From: Pontivivens ytuae
GTDB taxonomy: Bacteria; Pseudomonadota; Alphaproteobacteria; Rhodobacterales; Rhodobacteraceae
Assembly (NCBI RefSeq): GCF_015679265.1
Contig: NZ_CP064942.1
Span: 1,458,001-1,522,000, forward strand
Direction: 5' to 3'
Length of the DNA stretch: 64,000 nucleotides
Shown here: piece after piece, positions 51,927 through 60,701 of the stretch
How positions within the stretch are numbered: position 1 is the stretch's first letter
Layout of the letters: every line of letters begins with the position of its first letter
Notes under the pieces: model-generated
The model's input: only the letters and a program-made list of their open reading frames with translations
Databases searched by the model: none
Told to the model about the DNA's origin: nothing
Made by a program: the position numbers and the translations under genes

Positions 51927-52684
51927 GCGCGGTGCTCCGGGTTCTCGTAGTCGAAGCGGCAGCCGGCCTTCCACGCCTCACGGTCGTTGCCGTGGTTGGG
52001 GATACCGCCCACGTCCTTCAGCATCTTCGCCATGTGCATCAGGTTCCACGTCATGATCGTGGTGTTGCGCTGGGTGAAGTCATTACCGAAGCCCGCGCGG
52101 GAGCCGTCGTCGAGCGCGTCACCATAGGACGGCCCCGGCCCCGCCTCGCCGATCCAGCCGCAATCGGCCTGCGGCGGGATCGTGAGGCCGAGGTGGTTGA
52201 GCGCGAAGGCGATGGTCATCGCCGCGTGCTTGATCCCGTCCTCATTGCCGGTGACCACGCAGCCGCCGACCTTGTTGTAGAAGATGCTCTGCCCGCGGTC
52301 GTTGAGCAGGCCCGACATGCCGTAGAGCCGTTCGATCAGGATGCGGCAGATGGAGCTTTCCTCGCCCAGCCAGAGCGGCGTGCCGATGACGAGGATGTCG
52401 GCCTCCAGCACCCGCTCCCAGATCGCGGGCCACTCGTCGACCGGGTGGCCATGCTCGGTCATGTCGGGATAGACGCCCGGCGGGATGGTTTTGGAGGCCA
52501 TGTGGACATGCTCCACGGCGACGCCGTTCTTCTCCATCATCTCGGCCACGACGTTGAGGAGGAGCTTGGTGTGGCTCTCCTCCTCCACCCGCTTCAGCGT
52601 GGTGTTGAAGAGCATGGCGGAGAGCCCAGAGAAGTCGGTCGTGTTGCTGTCGCAGAGCGCGGTTTGCCGGGCGTTGAGCGTCAC
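51923..52684 (-). CDS. Flavodoxin-like/NADPH-dependent FMN reductase family protein
   Basis: A 253-residue flavodoxin-fold protein. CDSNTTDFSGLSAMLF is the FMN-phosphate loop, GTPLWLGEESS and VTGNEDG contact the flavin ring. Proteins of this kind reduce quinones or FMN. The start is GTG at 52684 (GTGA overlap with the stop of the gene before). An overlap with the LprI gene after it makes a chain of coupled genes. A redox partner role for the Cys-rich exported proteins is not obvious, as this one is cytoplasmic. Confidence 0.82.
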   Translation of the reverse strand: MTLNARQTALCDSNTTDFSGLSAMLFNTTLKRVEEESHTKLLLNVVAEMMEKNGVAVEHVHMASKTIPPGVYPDMTEHGHPVDEWPAIWERVLEADILVIGTPLWLGEESSICRILIERLYGMSGLLNDRGQSIFYNKVGGCVVTGNEDGIKHAAMTIAFALNHLGLTIPPQADCGWIGEAGPGPSYGDALDDGSRAGFGNDFTQRNTTIMTWNLMHMAKMLKDVGGIPNHGNDREAWKAGCRFDYENPEHRA

Positions 52685-53100
52685 TGCGCCGCCCCCGCAC
52701 GCAAGGACCGGGACCGTAGATCGGCGGTGCTGCGCGTCAGGATCGACACCTCGCAGGAGCGGCGGGCGCTGCCCGTCAGGTCACCGCACACCTCGTTGAG
52801 CGTGCCGCGGACCTGGCCGCGGGCGACGCGGGGCGCGAGGCCGATGCTGCCTGACATCTCGTTCACGAGCAGGCCCTGCCACATCACGCTTTCCCGCGTG
52901 CGGCAGGCATCGGCGGTGCTCTCCTCGTCGCATTGCTCGATGAGGTCGTTGTAGCAGGTCCACGCGCCGTCCCCGTCGACCTGCTGGATACAGGTGTCGC
53001 GCGCGGCGAGGTCGGGACGGGCATCGGTGATCTGGAATTGAGCGGCCGCGGGCAGCGCGACGAGGCTCGCGGCAAGGGCACAGGGGCCAAGAGAAGTCAT
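52681..53100 (-). CDS. Exported Cys-rich protein, divergent LprI-like
   Basis: A 139-residue exported protein (signal to PAAAQ). Cysteines CIQQVDGDGAWTCYNDLIEQCD...ACRTRESVMWQGLLVNEM follow the LprI layout of three Cys then a Trp and Asn region, but the usual W-x4-RD-x2-C ending is missing. I read it as a divergent third member of the group in this operon. Its stop overlaps the flavodoxin-like gene. A 98-base gap before it separates it from DUF1622 and may hold a promoter. Confidence 0.7.
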   Translation of the reverse strand: MTSLGPCALAASLVALPAAAQFQITDARPDLAARDTCIQQVDGDGAWTCYNDLIEQCDEESTADACRTRESVMWQGLLVNEMSGSIGLAPRVARGQVRGTLNEVCGDLTGSARRSCEVSILTRSTADLRSRSLRAGAAQ

Positions 53101-53198
53101 GGGGGTACCTCCCGAAGAACGACCGGCGGTAGCAATCCGGCCTCCCTTCAAGATAGGTCTTCCGCGCCGATCCGCGAAGTTTTGACGCATCTCCCGCC

Positions 53199-53594
53199 TC
53201 ACCGCGTCGCCTCCTCCGCCCGGATCTGACGGATCTCGCGGTCGAGGAAATAGCTCATGGCGGCCCGGATCAGGACGAGGAGGCCGAGAAACACCAGATC
53301 GTCGAGCCGAAGGCTCAGCACCGTGTGGATGATGTCGGAGACGATGAACAGCTCCAATCCGGCGAGGATGTAGCGCCCCAGTTCCTGCCGCTCGTAATTG
53401 ATGCCGCTGATCCGCGTCGTCGGCTGGCCGGACAGTTCCGCGCGCAGGAAGCCGACGACAAAGCGCCCTGCCCCGATCAGCATGACCGCGATGGCGATCA
53501 CCTCGATCCCGGCCGCAACCCAATCGAGCCCCGCGCCGAGCCAATGCAGCTCGCTATGCAGCACGCTCGGGGACTGGGTGGCGAGGCCCTCCAT
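53199..53594 (-). CDS. DUF1622 membrane protein
   Basis: A 131-residue integral membrane protein. Three helices at about residues 22-48, 73-93 and 98-113 and the family blocks RAELSGQPTTRISGINYERQELGRYILAGLE and SDIIHTVLS match DUF1622. The function is unknown. It begins four bases after the liuA stop, so it is expressed with isovaleryl-CoA dehydrogenase. Confidence 0.85.
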   Translation of the reverse strand: MEGLATQSPSVLHSELHWLGAGLDWVAAGIEVIAIAVMLIGAGRFVVGFLRAELSGQPTTRISGINYERQELGRYILAGLELFIVSDIIHTVLSLRLDDLVFLGLLVLIRAAMSYFLDREIRQIRAEEATR

Positions 53595-53598
53595 CGGC

Positions 53599-54762
53599 TC
53601 AGGCCGTGGCCTTCATCAGTTCGCGGCCGCAGAGCATGCGGCGGATCTCGGAGGTGCCCGCACCGATCTCCATCAGCTTGGCGTCGCGCATGATGCGGCT
53701 GAGCGGCGAGTCGTTCAGGAAGCCCGCGCCGCCCATCGCCTGCACGCCTTGGATCGCGGCGAGCATCGCCTGTTCGGAACAATAGAGCACGCAGGCGGCC
53801 GCATCCTGCCGCGTGACCTCACCCCGGTCGCAAGCCGCCGCGACGGCGTAGAGATAGGCGCGCGCGGTGTTCATCGACGTGTAGAGGTCGGCGATCTTCG
53901 CCTGCATCAGTTGGAAGTCCCCGATCGGCTGCCCGAACTGCTTCCTTTCATGCATGTAGGGCATGATGTGATCGAGAATGGCGTGCATGATCCCGACGCC
54001 GATGCCCGACAGCACCACCCGCTCGTAGTCGAGGCCGGACATCAGGACGTTCACGCCCTTCCCTTCCTCGCCGAGGATGTTCTCGAACGGGACCTCCACA
54101 TCCTCGAAGATCAGTTCGGCGGTGTTGGAGCCGCGCATGCCGAGCTTGTCGAAATGGGGACCGACGGAAAAACCCGTCATTTCCTTCTCGATCAGGAAGG
54201 CGGTGATGCCCTTGGGCCCGGCCTCCGGATCGGTCTTGGCATAGACGACCAGCGTCGAGGCGTCGGGGGAGTTAGTGATCCAGTACTTGTTGCCGTTCAG
54301 GATGAAGCGGTCGTTGCGCTTCTCGGCCTTCAGGCTCATCGACACGACATCGGAGCCCGCGCCCGCCTCGGACATAGCAAGGGAGCCGACATGCTCGCCG
54401 GAGATCAGCTTCGGCAGGTACTTCGCCTTCTGCTCCGCATTGCCGTTCAGCGAGATCTGGTTGACGCAGAGGTTCGAGTGCGCGCCGTAGCTGAGGGAGA
54501 CGGAGGCACTGGCCCGTGCGATCTCCTCGACCGCCACGGAATGGGCGAGGTAGCCCATGCCCGCGCCGCCATCCTCCTCCGGCACGGTGATGCCGTGCAG
54601 GCCGAGCTCGCCCATCTCGGTCCAGAGCTCGTTGGGGAAAAGGTTGTCGGCGTCGATCTTCGCGGCCATCGGCGCGACGCGGTCCTGCGCCCAGCGGTGG
54701 ACCATCTCGCGCAGGGCCTCGACCTCCTCGCCCAGCGCGAAGTTCATGGATGCGTGGAACAT
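53599..54762 (-). CDS. liuA: Isovaleryl-CoA dehydrogenase
   Basis: A 387-residue acyl-CoA dehydrogenase that oxidises isovaleryl-CoA to 3-methylcrotonyl-CoA, the entry to the leucine branch. The FAD contact MSEAGAGSDV and the ending GGAGFLNDSPLSRIMRDAKLMEIGAGTSEIRR are typical of isovaleryl-CoA dehydrogenases; the base Glu is expected in VLSGIGVG-adjacent helix. Of several starts, I choose the ATG at 54762 (MFHASMNFALGEE) because GGGAGG lies five bases upstream. The promoter upstream carries a palindrome. Confidence 0.93.
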   Translation of the reverse strand: MFHASMNFALGEEVEALREMVHRWAQDRVAPMAAKIDADNLFPNELWTEMGELGLHGITVPEEDGGAGMGYLAHSVAVEEIARASASVSLSYGAHSNLCVNQISLNGNAEQKAKYLPKLISGEHVGSLAMSEAGAGSDVVSMSLKAEKRNDRFILNGNKYWITNSPDASTLVVYAKTDPEAGPKGITAFLIEKEMTGFSVGPHFDKLGMRGSNTAELIFEDVEVPFENILGEEGKGVNVLMSGLDYERVVLSGIGVGIMHAILDHIMPYMHERKQFGQPIGDFQLMQAKIADLYTSMNTARAYLYAVAAACDRGEVTRQDAAACVLYCSEQAMLAAIQGVQAMGGAGFLNDSPLSRIMRDAKLMEIGAGTSEIRRMLCGRELMKATA

Positions 54763-54798
54763 CATATCCTCCCGTGCGGTCATTGCCGCTTCGGGAGG

Positions 54799-54827
54799 AT
54801 ATGAACATATGTTCAGTTTCGAGGCAA
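54799..54827 (-). promoter_or_regulatory. liuA promoter with palindromic operator
   Basis: On the minus strand TTGCCT (54827-54822, -35-like) and TCATAT (54804-54799, -10-like) are separated by exactly 17 bases. The 14-bp perfect palindrome TGAACATATGTTCA (54802-54815) lies in the spacer and overlaps the -10. This placement fits a repressor operator, probably of a TetR-type dimer. No such regulator gene lies in the window. Confidence 0.6.
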
Positions 54828-54837
54828 GCGCGGCGCG

Positions 54838-55302
54838 TCAGCGCAGAACGGCGTCGAGGCGGGAATAGCTCATCTCAAGACCGCTGGGCATCTGCTGGAG
54901 CATCATGTCCCGTGCCTCCTGCGACTGGTAGGTGATGACCATCTCGACGCGGGTCCCTGCCCCCTCGGCCGTGAAAGTCGTCACCACGCCCGTGTCGGTT
55001 GCGCCGGGAATGTCGAAAAGCTCGGTATGGACCATCCGGTGCGGTGGGTCGCACTCGGTCACGGTGCCTTCGAGGCCGAAGCCTTCGCCGTCCTGATTCT
55101 CCCAGCGATAGCGGACGGGCGCGCCGATCTCTGGCGCGATCTCGCAGATCGTCATGGTCCAGCCATCGGGACCCGTCAGCCATGTCTCCACGATGGCAGG
55201 GGTGGTGAACGCCTCGAACACGCGCTCGGGTGAGGCCTTGAAATGGCGGGCGACGTGGATCTCGCGGTCGCCGACCGCGTTGGCCGTCAGGGTGTCGAGC
55301 AT
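54838..55302 (-). CDS. SRPBCC (AHSA1-like) domain protein
   Basis: A 154-residue protein with the START-like fold of Aha1-type proteins. The entry motif REIHVARHFKASPERVFEAFTTPAIVETWLTGPDGW and the conserved GTVTECDPPHRMVHTE are present. In many bacteria such genes pair with an ArsR regulator as here; the ligand is unknown. The start at 55302 is one base after the ArsR stop; a longer frame upstream overlaps ArsR and is rejected. Confidence 0.86.
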   Translation of the reverse strand: MLDTLTANAVGDREIHVARHFKASPERVFEAFTTPAIVETWLTGPDGWTMTICEIAPEIGAPVRYRWENQDGEGFGLEGTVTECDPPHRMVHTELFDIPGATDTGVVTTFTAEGAGTRVEMVITYQSQEARDMMLQQMPSGLEMSYSRLDAVLR

Positions 55303-55303
55303 G

Positions 55304-55624
55304 TCAGTCCTCCTCTCGAGGCTCCGCCAGGATCGCGTCGAGGCGCTGGAAGTTCTGCGCGAGCACCTGTCTGTAGCGCTCGAGCCAGGCGTCAAGCTCG
55401 GCCAGCGCCTGCGGCTCCAGCCGGGCCGGGCGGCGCTGTGCATCCACCCGGCGAGAAATCAGCCCCGCCTCCTCAAGCACCTTCAGGTGCCGGGAGACCG
55501 CGGGCTGGCTGATCGCGAAGGGCGCGGCCAACTCACCGGCCGTCGCCTCCCCCTCCGCCAGCCGCTCCAGGATCGCGCGACGGGTCGGGTCGGCGAGGGC
55601 AGCGAAGGTGGCATCGAGCGGCAT
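55304..55624 (-). CDS. ArsR-family transcriptional regulator
   Basis: A 106-residue winged-helix repressor. ATFAALADPTRRAILERLAEGEATAGELA and then ISQPAVSRHLKVLEEAGLISRRVD are the ArsR/SmtB helix-turn-helix. No metal-binding Cys (ELCVCDL-like) is present, so it probably senses something other than a heavy metal. It is the first gene of a two-gene unit with the SRPBCC protein and may control its own promoter, which lies in the AT-rich 48 bases before it. Confidence 0.9.
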   Translation of the reverse strand: MPLDATFAALADPTRRAILERLAEGEATAGELAAPFAISQPAVSRHLKVLEEAGLISRRVDAQRRPARLEPQALAELDAWLERYRQVLAQNFQRLDAILAEPREED

Positions 55625-55672
55625 AACCGATTCCTTAATTAACTATATTGTTATATTAAGAGGCCGCGAAAT

Positions 55673-56617
55673 TCAATTGAGAAAGTCGCGGATCGCCTCC
55701 GCTGTCCGGTCCGGCGCCTCCTCCATCGGCAGATGGCCGATCCCGTCGAAGATCACGACCTCCGCCTGCGGCAGCCGCTCCGCGAAAGTCCGGGCGGCCG
55801 AGGGCAGCACGAACTGATCCTCGGCACCCCAGATCACCAGGACCGGCGCCTCGATCTCCCCGATCCGGTCGGCCATCTCCGGCTCCCGCTCCGCGTTGGC
55901 GGAGACGATGGCGGCGCGGCGGTTGCCGGGGTAGCGGATCAGCTCCCAGTAGCGGTCCACCATGGCGTCATCGATGATCGAGGTGACGGAGACGCTCGCC
56001 TCCAGCGAGCTCTCCACCAGCGGGCGCGGGGTGATGTTGGTCAGCAGCCAGCCACCGACGCGCGTGTCGAGCAGTTCGAAAACGAAGCTCGACGGCGGCT
56101 CCGGATCGTCGTCGCGCCGCGGCATGCCGGAGGAGGCGATCAGCACCAGCCCCGCCACCCGCTCCGACCGCGACAGGGCGTAGCGCCAGGAGACCCAGCC
56201 GCCGAAGGAGTTGCCGATGAGAACAGCCTGCTCCACCCCGAGGTCGTCGAGAACGGCATCCACCGCCTGCGCATTCCCCTCCGCCGAATAGTCGTCCTGC
56301 GGATGCGGCCCGGTCAGCCCGTGCCCCGGCAGGTCGAGGGAGATCACGTGGTAGCCGCCCAGCCGCGCCGCCAGCGGCTCCCACGTGTGCAGGGAGGAGT
56401 TGGAACCGTGGAGCATGACCACCGCCGGGTCCGCCGGATCGCCGGAGCTGCGGTAGTGCACCCGCAGGCCACCCGCACCCTCGGCAAAACGCGCCTGCGC
56501 CCCGCCATACTTCGCCAGCATCTCCACCGGATCCGTGTCCGGCGTGCGCAAAAGGAACACCGCCCCCGTCAGCAGAACCACCAGCGCGAGCAGCACCCGG
56601 CCCGTCCATTTCAGCAT
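55673..56617 (-). CDS. Membrane-anchored alpha/beta hydrolase
   Basis: A 314-residue alpha/beta hydrolase with an N-terminal hydrophobic segment ([18 protein letters not shown]), so it is anchored in the inner membrane or exported. The HGSNSS oxyanion motif, the nucleophile elbow GNSFGG, an Asp in WGAEDQFVL and a His in GIGHLPMEE make a full triad. The substrate is unknown. The start at 56617 avoids a longer frame overlapping hisB. Confidence 0.84.
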   Translation of the reverse strand: MLKWTGRVLLALVVLLTGAVFLLRTPDTDPVEMLAKYGGAQARFAEGAGGLRVHYRSSGDPADPAVVMLHGSNSSLHTWEPLAARLGGYHVISLDLPGHGLTGPHPQDDYSAEGNAQAVDAVLDDLGVEQAVLIGNSFGGWVSWRYALSRSERVAGLVLIASSGMPRRDDDPEPPSSFVFELLDTRVGGWLLTNITPRPLVESSLEASVSVTSIIDDAMVDRYWELIRYPGNRRAAIVSANAEREPEMADRIGEIEAPVLVIWGAEDQFVLPSAARTFAERLPQAEVVIFDGIGHLPMEEAPDRTAEAIRDFLN

Positions 56618-56683
56618 CGCACGCTCCCTTCCCACTGGCTCCGCCTTGCCCTTATAAGGGCGCGTCACGAAGGGAAGAAAGCG

Positions 56684-57271
56684 ATGCGCACTGCGACCAT
56701 CACCCGCAAGACGGCGGAGACGGACATCACGGTCGAGATCGATCTCGACGGCACCGGGGCCTATGACAACCAGACGGGCGTGGGCTTCTTCGACCACATG
56801 CTCGACCAGCTCGCGCGCCACGCGCTGATCGACATGAAGGTCCGCTGCGAGGGTGATCTGCACATCGACGACCATCACACGGTGGAGGATGTGGGCATCG
56901 CGCTCGGCCAGGCACTGAGCGAGGCGATGGGCGACAAGCGCGGGATCGTACGCTACGGCTCCTGCCTTCTGCCGATGGATGACACGCTGGTGCGCGCGGC
57001 GCTGGACCTCTCGGGCCGGCCCTATCTGGTGTGGAAGGTCGACTTCACCGCACCGCAGATCAAGAGCTTCGACACCGAGTTGGTGCGCGAGTTCTTCCAG
57101 GCGTTCAGTACCCATGGCGGGATCACGCTGCATGTCGAGAAGCTCGACGGCATCAACTCCCACCACATCGCGGAGGCCGCGTTCAAGGCGGTGGCCCGCG
57201 CCCTACGCGACGCGCTGGAGACCGACCCGCGCAAGGCCGACGCGATCCCATCGACGAAGGGAACGCTGTGA
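56684..57271 (+). CDS. hisB: Imidazoleglycerol-phosphate dehydratase
   Basis: A 195-residue monofunctional HisB, the sixth step of histidine synthesis. The metal-binding motifs [13 protein letters not shown] and [17 protein letters not shown] and the second pair [14 protein letters not shown] are complete. AAGGGAAG precedes the ATG at 56684. Its stop overlaps the hisH start (GTGA), so the pair is translated together. Confidence 0.96.
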   Translation: MRTATITRKTAETDITVEIDLDGTGAYDNQTGVGFFDHMLDQLARHALIDMKVRCEGDLHIDDHHTVEDVGIALGQALSEAMGDKRGIVRYGSCLLPMDDTLVRAALDLSGRPYLVWKVDFTAPQIKSFDTELVREFFQAFSTHGGITLHVEKLDGINSHHIAEAAFKAVARALRDALETDPRKADAIPSTKGTL

Positions 57272-57903
57272 CCTGCGCCATCATCGACTATGACAGCGGC
57301 AATCTGCACTCCGCCCAGAAGGCGTTCGAGCGGATGCGGCGCGAGGTCGGCGGGCCGGAGGTCGTCGTGACCTCCGACCCCGAGGTGGTGCGGAAGGCGG
57401 ACCGCATCGTCCTGCCCGGCGTCGGCGCCTTCGCCGATTGCCGCCGCGGGCTTCTGGCGGTCGCGGGCATGTACGAGGTGATCGAGGAGCGGGTGCAGGC
57501 GGGCACGCCCTTCATGGGCATCTGCGTCGGCATGCAGCTTCTGGCCACCGTCGGGCGGGAGTTCGGCGATACGCCCGGCTTCGACTGGATCGGCGGGGCG
57601 ATCACCCATCTGGAGCCCTCGACCCCGGCGCTAAAGGTGCCGCATATGGGCTGGAATGAGCTCCGGATCGCGCAGCGCCACCCGGTTCTCGCCGGAATCG
57701 AGGAAGGGGCGCACGCCTATTTCGTGCACTCCTTCCACATGTCGCTTGATGATCCCGAGCACCTGCTTGCCACCGTGAATTATGGCGGCCCGGTCACAGC
57801 GGCCATCGGGCGCGACAACCTCTTCGGCACGCAGTTCCACCCGGAGAAGAGCCAGAAGACGGGCCTGACCGCAATCGGCAACTTCCTCAACTGGACGCCC
57901 TGA
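57268..57903 (+). CDS. hisH: Imidazole glycerol phosphate synthase subunit HisH (glutaminase)
   Basis: A 211-residue class I glutamine amidotransferase that feeds ammonia to HisF. The nucleophile Cys is in GICVGMQLL, and the catalytic His/Glu pair is in QFHPEKSQ. The start is GTG at 57268. HisF, its partner, is encoded 2.8 kb downstream after an interrupted gene order. Confidence 0.95.
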   Translation: MTCAIIDYDSGNLHSAQKAFERMRREVGGPEVVVTSDPEVVRKADRIVLPGVGAFADCRRGLLAVAGMYEVIEERVQAGTPFMGICVGMQLLATVGREFGDTPGFDWIGGAITHLEPSTPALKVPHMGWNELRIAQRHPVLAGIEEGAHAYFVHSFHMSLDDPEHLLATVNYGGPVTAAIGRDNLFGTQFHPEKSQKTGLTAIGNFLNWTP

Positions 57904-57909
57904 AACGGC

Positions 57910-57940
57910 GAAGGCGGAGTACGCGGCCCCGCCTTCTTCT
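57910..57940 (+). terminator. Hairpin terminator after hisH
   Basis: GAAGGCGG (57910-57917) and CCGCCTTC (57929-57936) pair around an 11-base loop, followed by TTCTTTG. It lies between the converging hisH and DUF2147 genes. The minus strand of 57929-57960 also carries a variant of the dispersed repeat (GGCGGAGATAT, GGACAAAGAAGAAGG). Confidence 0.55.
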
Positions 57941-57973
57941 TTGTCCGGATATCTCCGCCTGAGACCGATGCTG

Positions 57974-58372
57974 TCAGTTGATGCGGGTCCAGGTCTGCGA
58001 GCGGCAGATAAACAGCACGCAGCCCGAAACCTCGAGCGCGTCGGCGCCCTGCAGTTGCATCGTCGAGCGGTATTCCTTGTCCTGATCCGGGGCCCAGATC
58101 GTGCCGTTGTTCCAGCTTGCGGAGCCGTTGGGCTCCATTCCCCAGATGATCGGCTTGCCGACGATGTCCGCATTGGTGGGCGTCCCGTCCGCCTGGAAGG
58201 CACCGCGGATGACACCGCAGCGCTGGTCCGTGGCGCCCTGGCAAGGGGCGATCTGCACGTGGATGTAGTTGCCCTCCTCCCCCGGCTGCGACTGCCAGAG
58301 GCCCTGCGCGTCCTGCGCCTGAACGGACAGCGGCGCCGCGGCGAGGGCCGCCGCAAGGATCATGCGCTTCAT
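57974..58372 (-). CDS. DUF2147 exported protein
   Basis: A 132-residue exported protein (signal to SVQA) of the DUF2147 family: GLWQSQPGE near the start, and GADALEVSGCVLFICRSQTWTRIN at the end with a Cys pair in CVLFIC. The fold is a lipocalin-like barrel; the function is unknown. It splits the hisH-hisA interval on the opposite strand. The longer in-frame start at 58498 is rejected. Confidence 0.82.
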   Translation of the reverse strand: MKRMILAAALAAAPLSVQAQDAQGLWQSQPGEEGNYIHVQIAPCQGATDQRCGVIRGAFQADGTPTNADIVGKPIIWGMEPNGSASWNNGTIWAPDQDKEYRSTMQLQGADALEVSGCVLFICRSQTWTRIN

Positions 58373-58518
58373 GGTCGTCTCCCCAAATTTTATGTCAGTT
58401 GAGCGACAGTTGGCCGAGGGCCGCGCGGGGTCAATGGTGACGTCGCGGTCCCGATGCTTTGCATTCGAGCGATCTTGGCGATAGGAGCGGGACGCCAAAC
58501 CTGCCGGAGACCGAGCCC

Positions 58519-59241
58519 ATGATCCTCTACCCCGCCATCGACCTGAAGGACGGCGCCTGCGTGCGGCTCTACAAGGGAGAGATGGACCAGGCGACGGTGT
58601 TCAACGACGATCCCGCCGCGCAGGCGCGAGCCTTCGTCGAGGCGGGCTGCGAGTGGCTGCACCTCGTGGACCTCAACGGCGCCTTTGCCGGTGCTCCGGT
58701 CAACGCGGGCGCGGTGGAGGCGATCCTGGCCGCGACCGACGTGCCGGCCCAGCTTGGCGGCGGGATCCGGGACCTCGCGACGATCGAGACGTGGCTGGAG
58801 AAGGGCCTCGCCCGCGTGATCCTCGGCACCGTCGCCGTGCGCGATCCGGAGCTGGTGCGCGAGGCCGCGCGGCTCTTCCCCGGGAAGGTCGCTGTGGGCA
58901 TCGACGCACGCGACGGGATGGTGGCCGTTGAGGGGTGGGCGGAAACGACGGACATCACCGCCACCGACCTCGCCCGCCGGTTCGAGGATGCGGGAGTGGC
59001 GGCCATCATCTACACCGATATCGACCGCGACGGCGCGATGCAGGGTCCGAATATTGAGGCGACCGCGGCACTCGCCCATGCCGTCTCCATCCCCGTCATC
59101 GCGTCGGGCGGCGTCTCCTCGCTCGACGACCTGCGGGCGCTGAAGGCCAGCGGGGCACCGCTCGACGGCGCGATCTCGGGCCGGGCGCTTTATGATGGCC
59201 GCATCTCAGTGCCCGAAGCGATGAAGGTGCTGGCGGGCTAG
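58519..59241 (+). CDS. hisA: HisA isomerase (ProFAR isomerase)
   Basis: A 240-residue (beta-alpha)8 isomerase of histidine synthesis. The catalytic Asp is in YPAIDLKDG, the second in YTDIDRDG, and the phosphate-binding motifs GGGIRD and [10 protein letters not shown] are complete. The ATG at 58519 begins the fold. Its stop TAG is shared as CTAG with the converging MipA gene. Confidence 0.95.
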   Translation: MILYPAIDLKDGACVRLYKGEMDQATVFNDDPAAQARAFVEAGCEWLHLVDLNGAFAGAPVNAGAVEAILAATDVPAQLGGGIRDLATIETWLEKGLARVILGTVAVRDPELVREAARLFPGKVAVGIDARDGMVAVEGWAETTDITATDLARRFEDAGVAAIIYTDIDRDGAMQGPNIEATAALAHAVSIPVIASGGVSSLDDLRALKASGAPLDGAISGRALYDGRISVPEAMKVLAG

Positions 59242-60059
59242 TCGCGCCGCACCATCCGTTCGCTGCGCCGCAGGGTGTAGGCGAAGCCGAGGAAGGCGGC
59301 GGCCGTCACGTCCTCCTCGAAGAGCGGGCTGTCCTCGTTCTCCGCCCCTTCGTAGAAACCCAGACCGGTGCCCGCGAAGAGCTGCAGCCGGTCCGTGATC
59401 TCAGCCGAGACGCCGAGGCTCACCTCGGCCCCAAGATACCCGCCTCCGGCATCGAAGGCCGGGCGGGAGGGTGTCGCGAAGGGCGCGTCCACCTCGTAGA
59501 AGTAGTCGTGCAGCTCCTCCGTCGCCCAGATCGGCTGGACGGAGGCGAAGAGCCCGATCTCCCGCTCCGTCCCCAGCTCGCGTTCATAGCGGATCCGAGG
59601 CTCCAGCACCGCGCCCTGATACTCGATATCGTCGAAATCGACGGAGTAGACCGCGCGGGCGGCGAGCGCGAATTCCAGCTGGCCCCCGGCAAAACGCGGC
59701 CCCTCGACCACCACCTGCGGGCCGATCTGGACGAGCGGATCGAGATCCTCCAGCCCCTCGCGCGCATCGTTGTCGTCGCTGTTCACGCCGAAGGCCGCAT
59801 CGGCGGAGATGTCGAAGCGAAAGCGCGCGGTCTCCAGCGGGACGATGCGCGCGCCGTCCTCGTCGTCGAGCCGGAAGAAATCGCCCCGATAGATCACGTA
59901 GGGAAACGGTAGCCCGTTGAAGGAGGATTCGCCCGAGGCCGGATAGTCGGGGGCGTAGAGGCCGAAGGCGCCCACGCCGAACTCCCAGAGCGGTTCCTCC
60001 TCCGCATGCGCCGTGGTGGCGAGGCAGCAGAGGGCGGCGATCAGCAAGCGGTTCGGCAT
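59238..60059 (-). CDS. MipA/OmpV-family outer membrane protein
   Basis: A 273-residue protein with a signal peptide (to HAEE) and a beta-barrel of the MipA/OmpV family: [15 protein letters not shown] opening, the [15 protein letters not shown] segment, and an aromatic-rich C-terminus. MipA-type proteins link murein enzymes or form outer-membrane barrels. It lies between hisA and the DUF302 gene. Confidence 0.86.
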   Translation of the reverse strand: MPNRLLIAALCCLATTAHAEEEPLWEFGVGAFGLYAPDYPASGESSFNGLPFPYVIYRGDFFRLDDEDGARIVPLETARFRFDISADAAFGVNSDDNDAREGLEDLDPLVQIGPQVVVEGPRFAGGQLEFALAARAVYSVDFDDIEYQGAVLEPRIRYERELGTEREIGLFASVQPIWATEELHDYFYEVDAPFATPSRPAFDAGGGYLGAEVSLGVSAEITDRLQLFAGTGLGFYEGAENEDSPLFEEDVTAAAFLGFAYTLRRSERMVRRD

Positions 60060-60156
60060 GGCGGTGCTCCGGTCATTGGCCGCGAAGGCTACGACCGGAA
60101 CGGGTCATGCCCTACCGCGCGGATCGCCCGAGGCCATCACAGTTGCGCGACGGGCC

Positions 60157-60618
60157 TCATTCCTCGGCCAGCGCCTGGCTGATCAGGTTGTCCACCACAG
60201 TGTTGATCCGCTGCACGTCCTCGGACTCCGGATCGATCCCGTGGATGAAGACGATGGCCTCCGCTCGCGGATGGCTGAGATAGACCGTGCCGTCCTCATC
60301 CTCCCAAGCCAGCGCGCGGAGCGGCAGGTCGAGGCCCACGGTCTGCGACATCTGCATGACCGGCGTGCCGAGCTGCGGGTTGCCGAAGATCAGAAGCTCG
60401 GTCGGCCGCAGGTCCATCGAGACCGCACGCGCCCCCTGCGCATGATCGATCCGGGCGAAGACCCGGCCGCCGGCCTCCGTCACGACCTGCGACAGGCGGT
60501 CGATGGTGACGAGCACCGAATAGGGGCTTTCCCGCGTCACCATGGGCTCATCCGGCATCTGGGCGGCGGCGGGGCCAGCGATGAGAAAGGCGAAAACGGC
60601 GGCAATACGGCGGATCAT
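60157..60618 (-). CDS. DUF302 domain exported protein
   Basis: A 153-residue exported protein (signal to PAAAQ) of the DUF302 family, whose core [29 protein letters not shown] and [14 protein letters not shown] is complete. DUF302 proteins bind small lipids or haem-like ligands; the function is unknown. It is divergent to hisF, and the shared gap has a palindrome. Confidence 0.88.
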   Translation of the reverse strand: MIRRIAAVFAFLIAGPAAAQMPDEPMVTRESPYSVLVTIDRLSQVVTEAGGRVFARIDHAQGARAVSMDLRPTELLIFGNPQLGTPVMQMSQTVGLDLPLRALAWEDEDGTVYLSHPRAEAIVFIHGIDPESEDVQRINTVVDNLISQALAEE

Positions 60619-60630
60619 GGGAAGCTCCTG

Positions 60631-60649
60631 TCGAACCCGATCGGTTCGA
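60631..60649. promoter_or_regulatory. Palindrome between DUF302 gene and hisF
   Basis: TCGAACC (60631-60637) and GGTTCGA (60643-60649) are exact complements around CGATC. The palindrome is 12 bases upstream of the DUF302 start and 52 upstream of hisF. It could be an operator or just a hairpin. Confidence 0.35.
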
Positions 60650-60701
60650 TTTGATATGGATCGGGGCCCGCTGTAGGAAAGGCCGGAACCGGAGACCCGC
60701 C

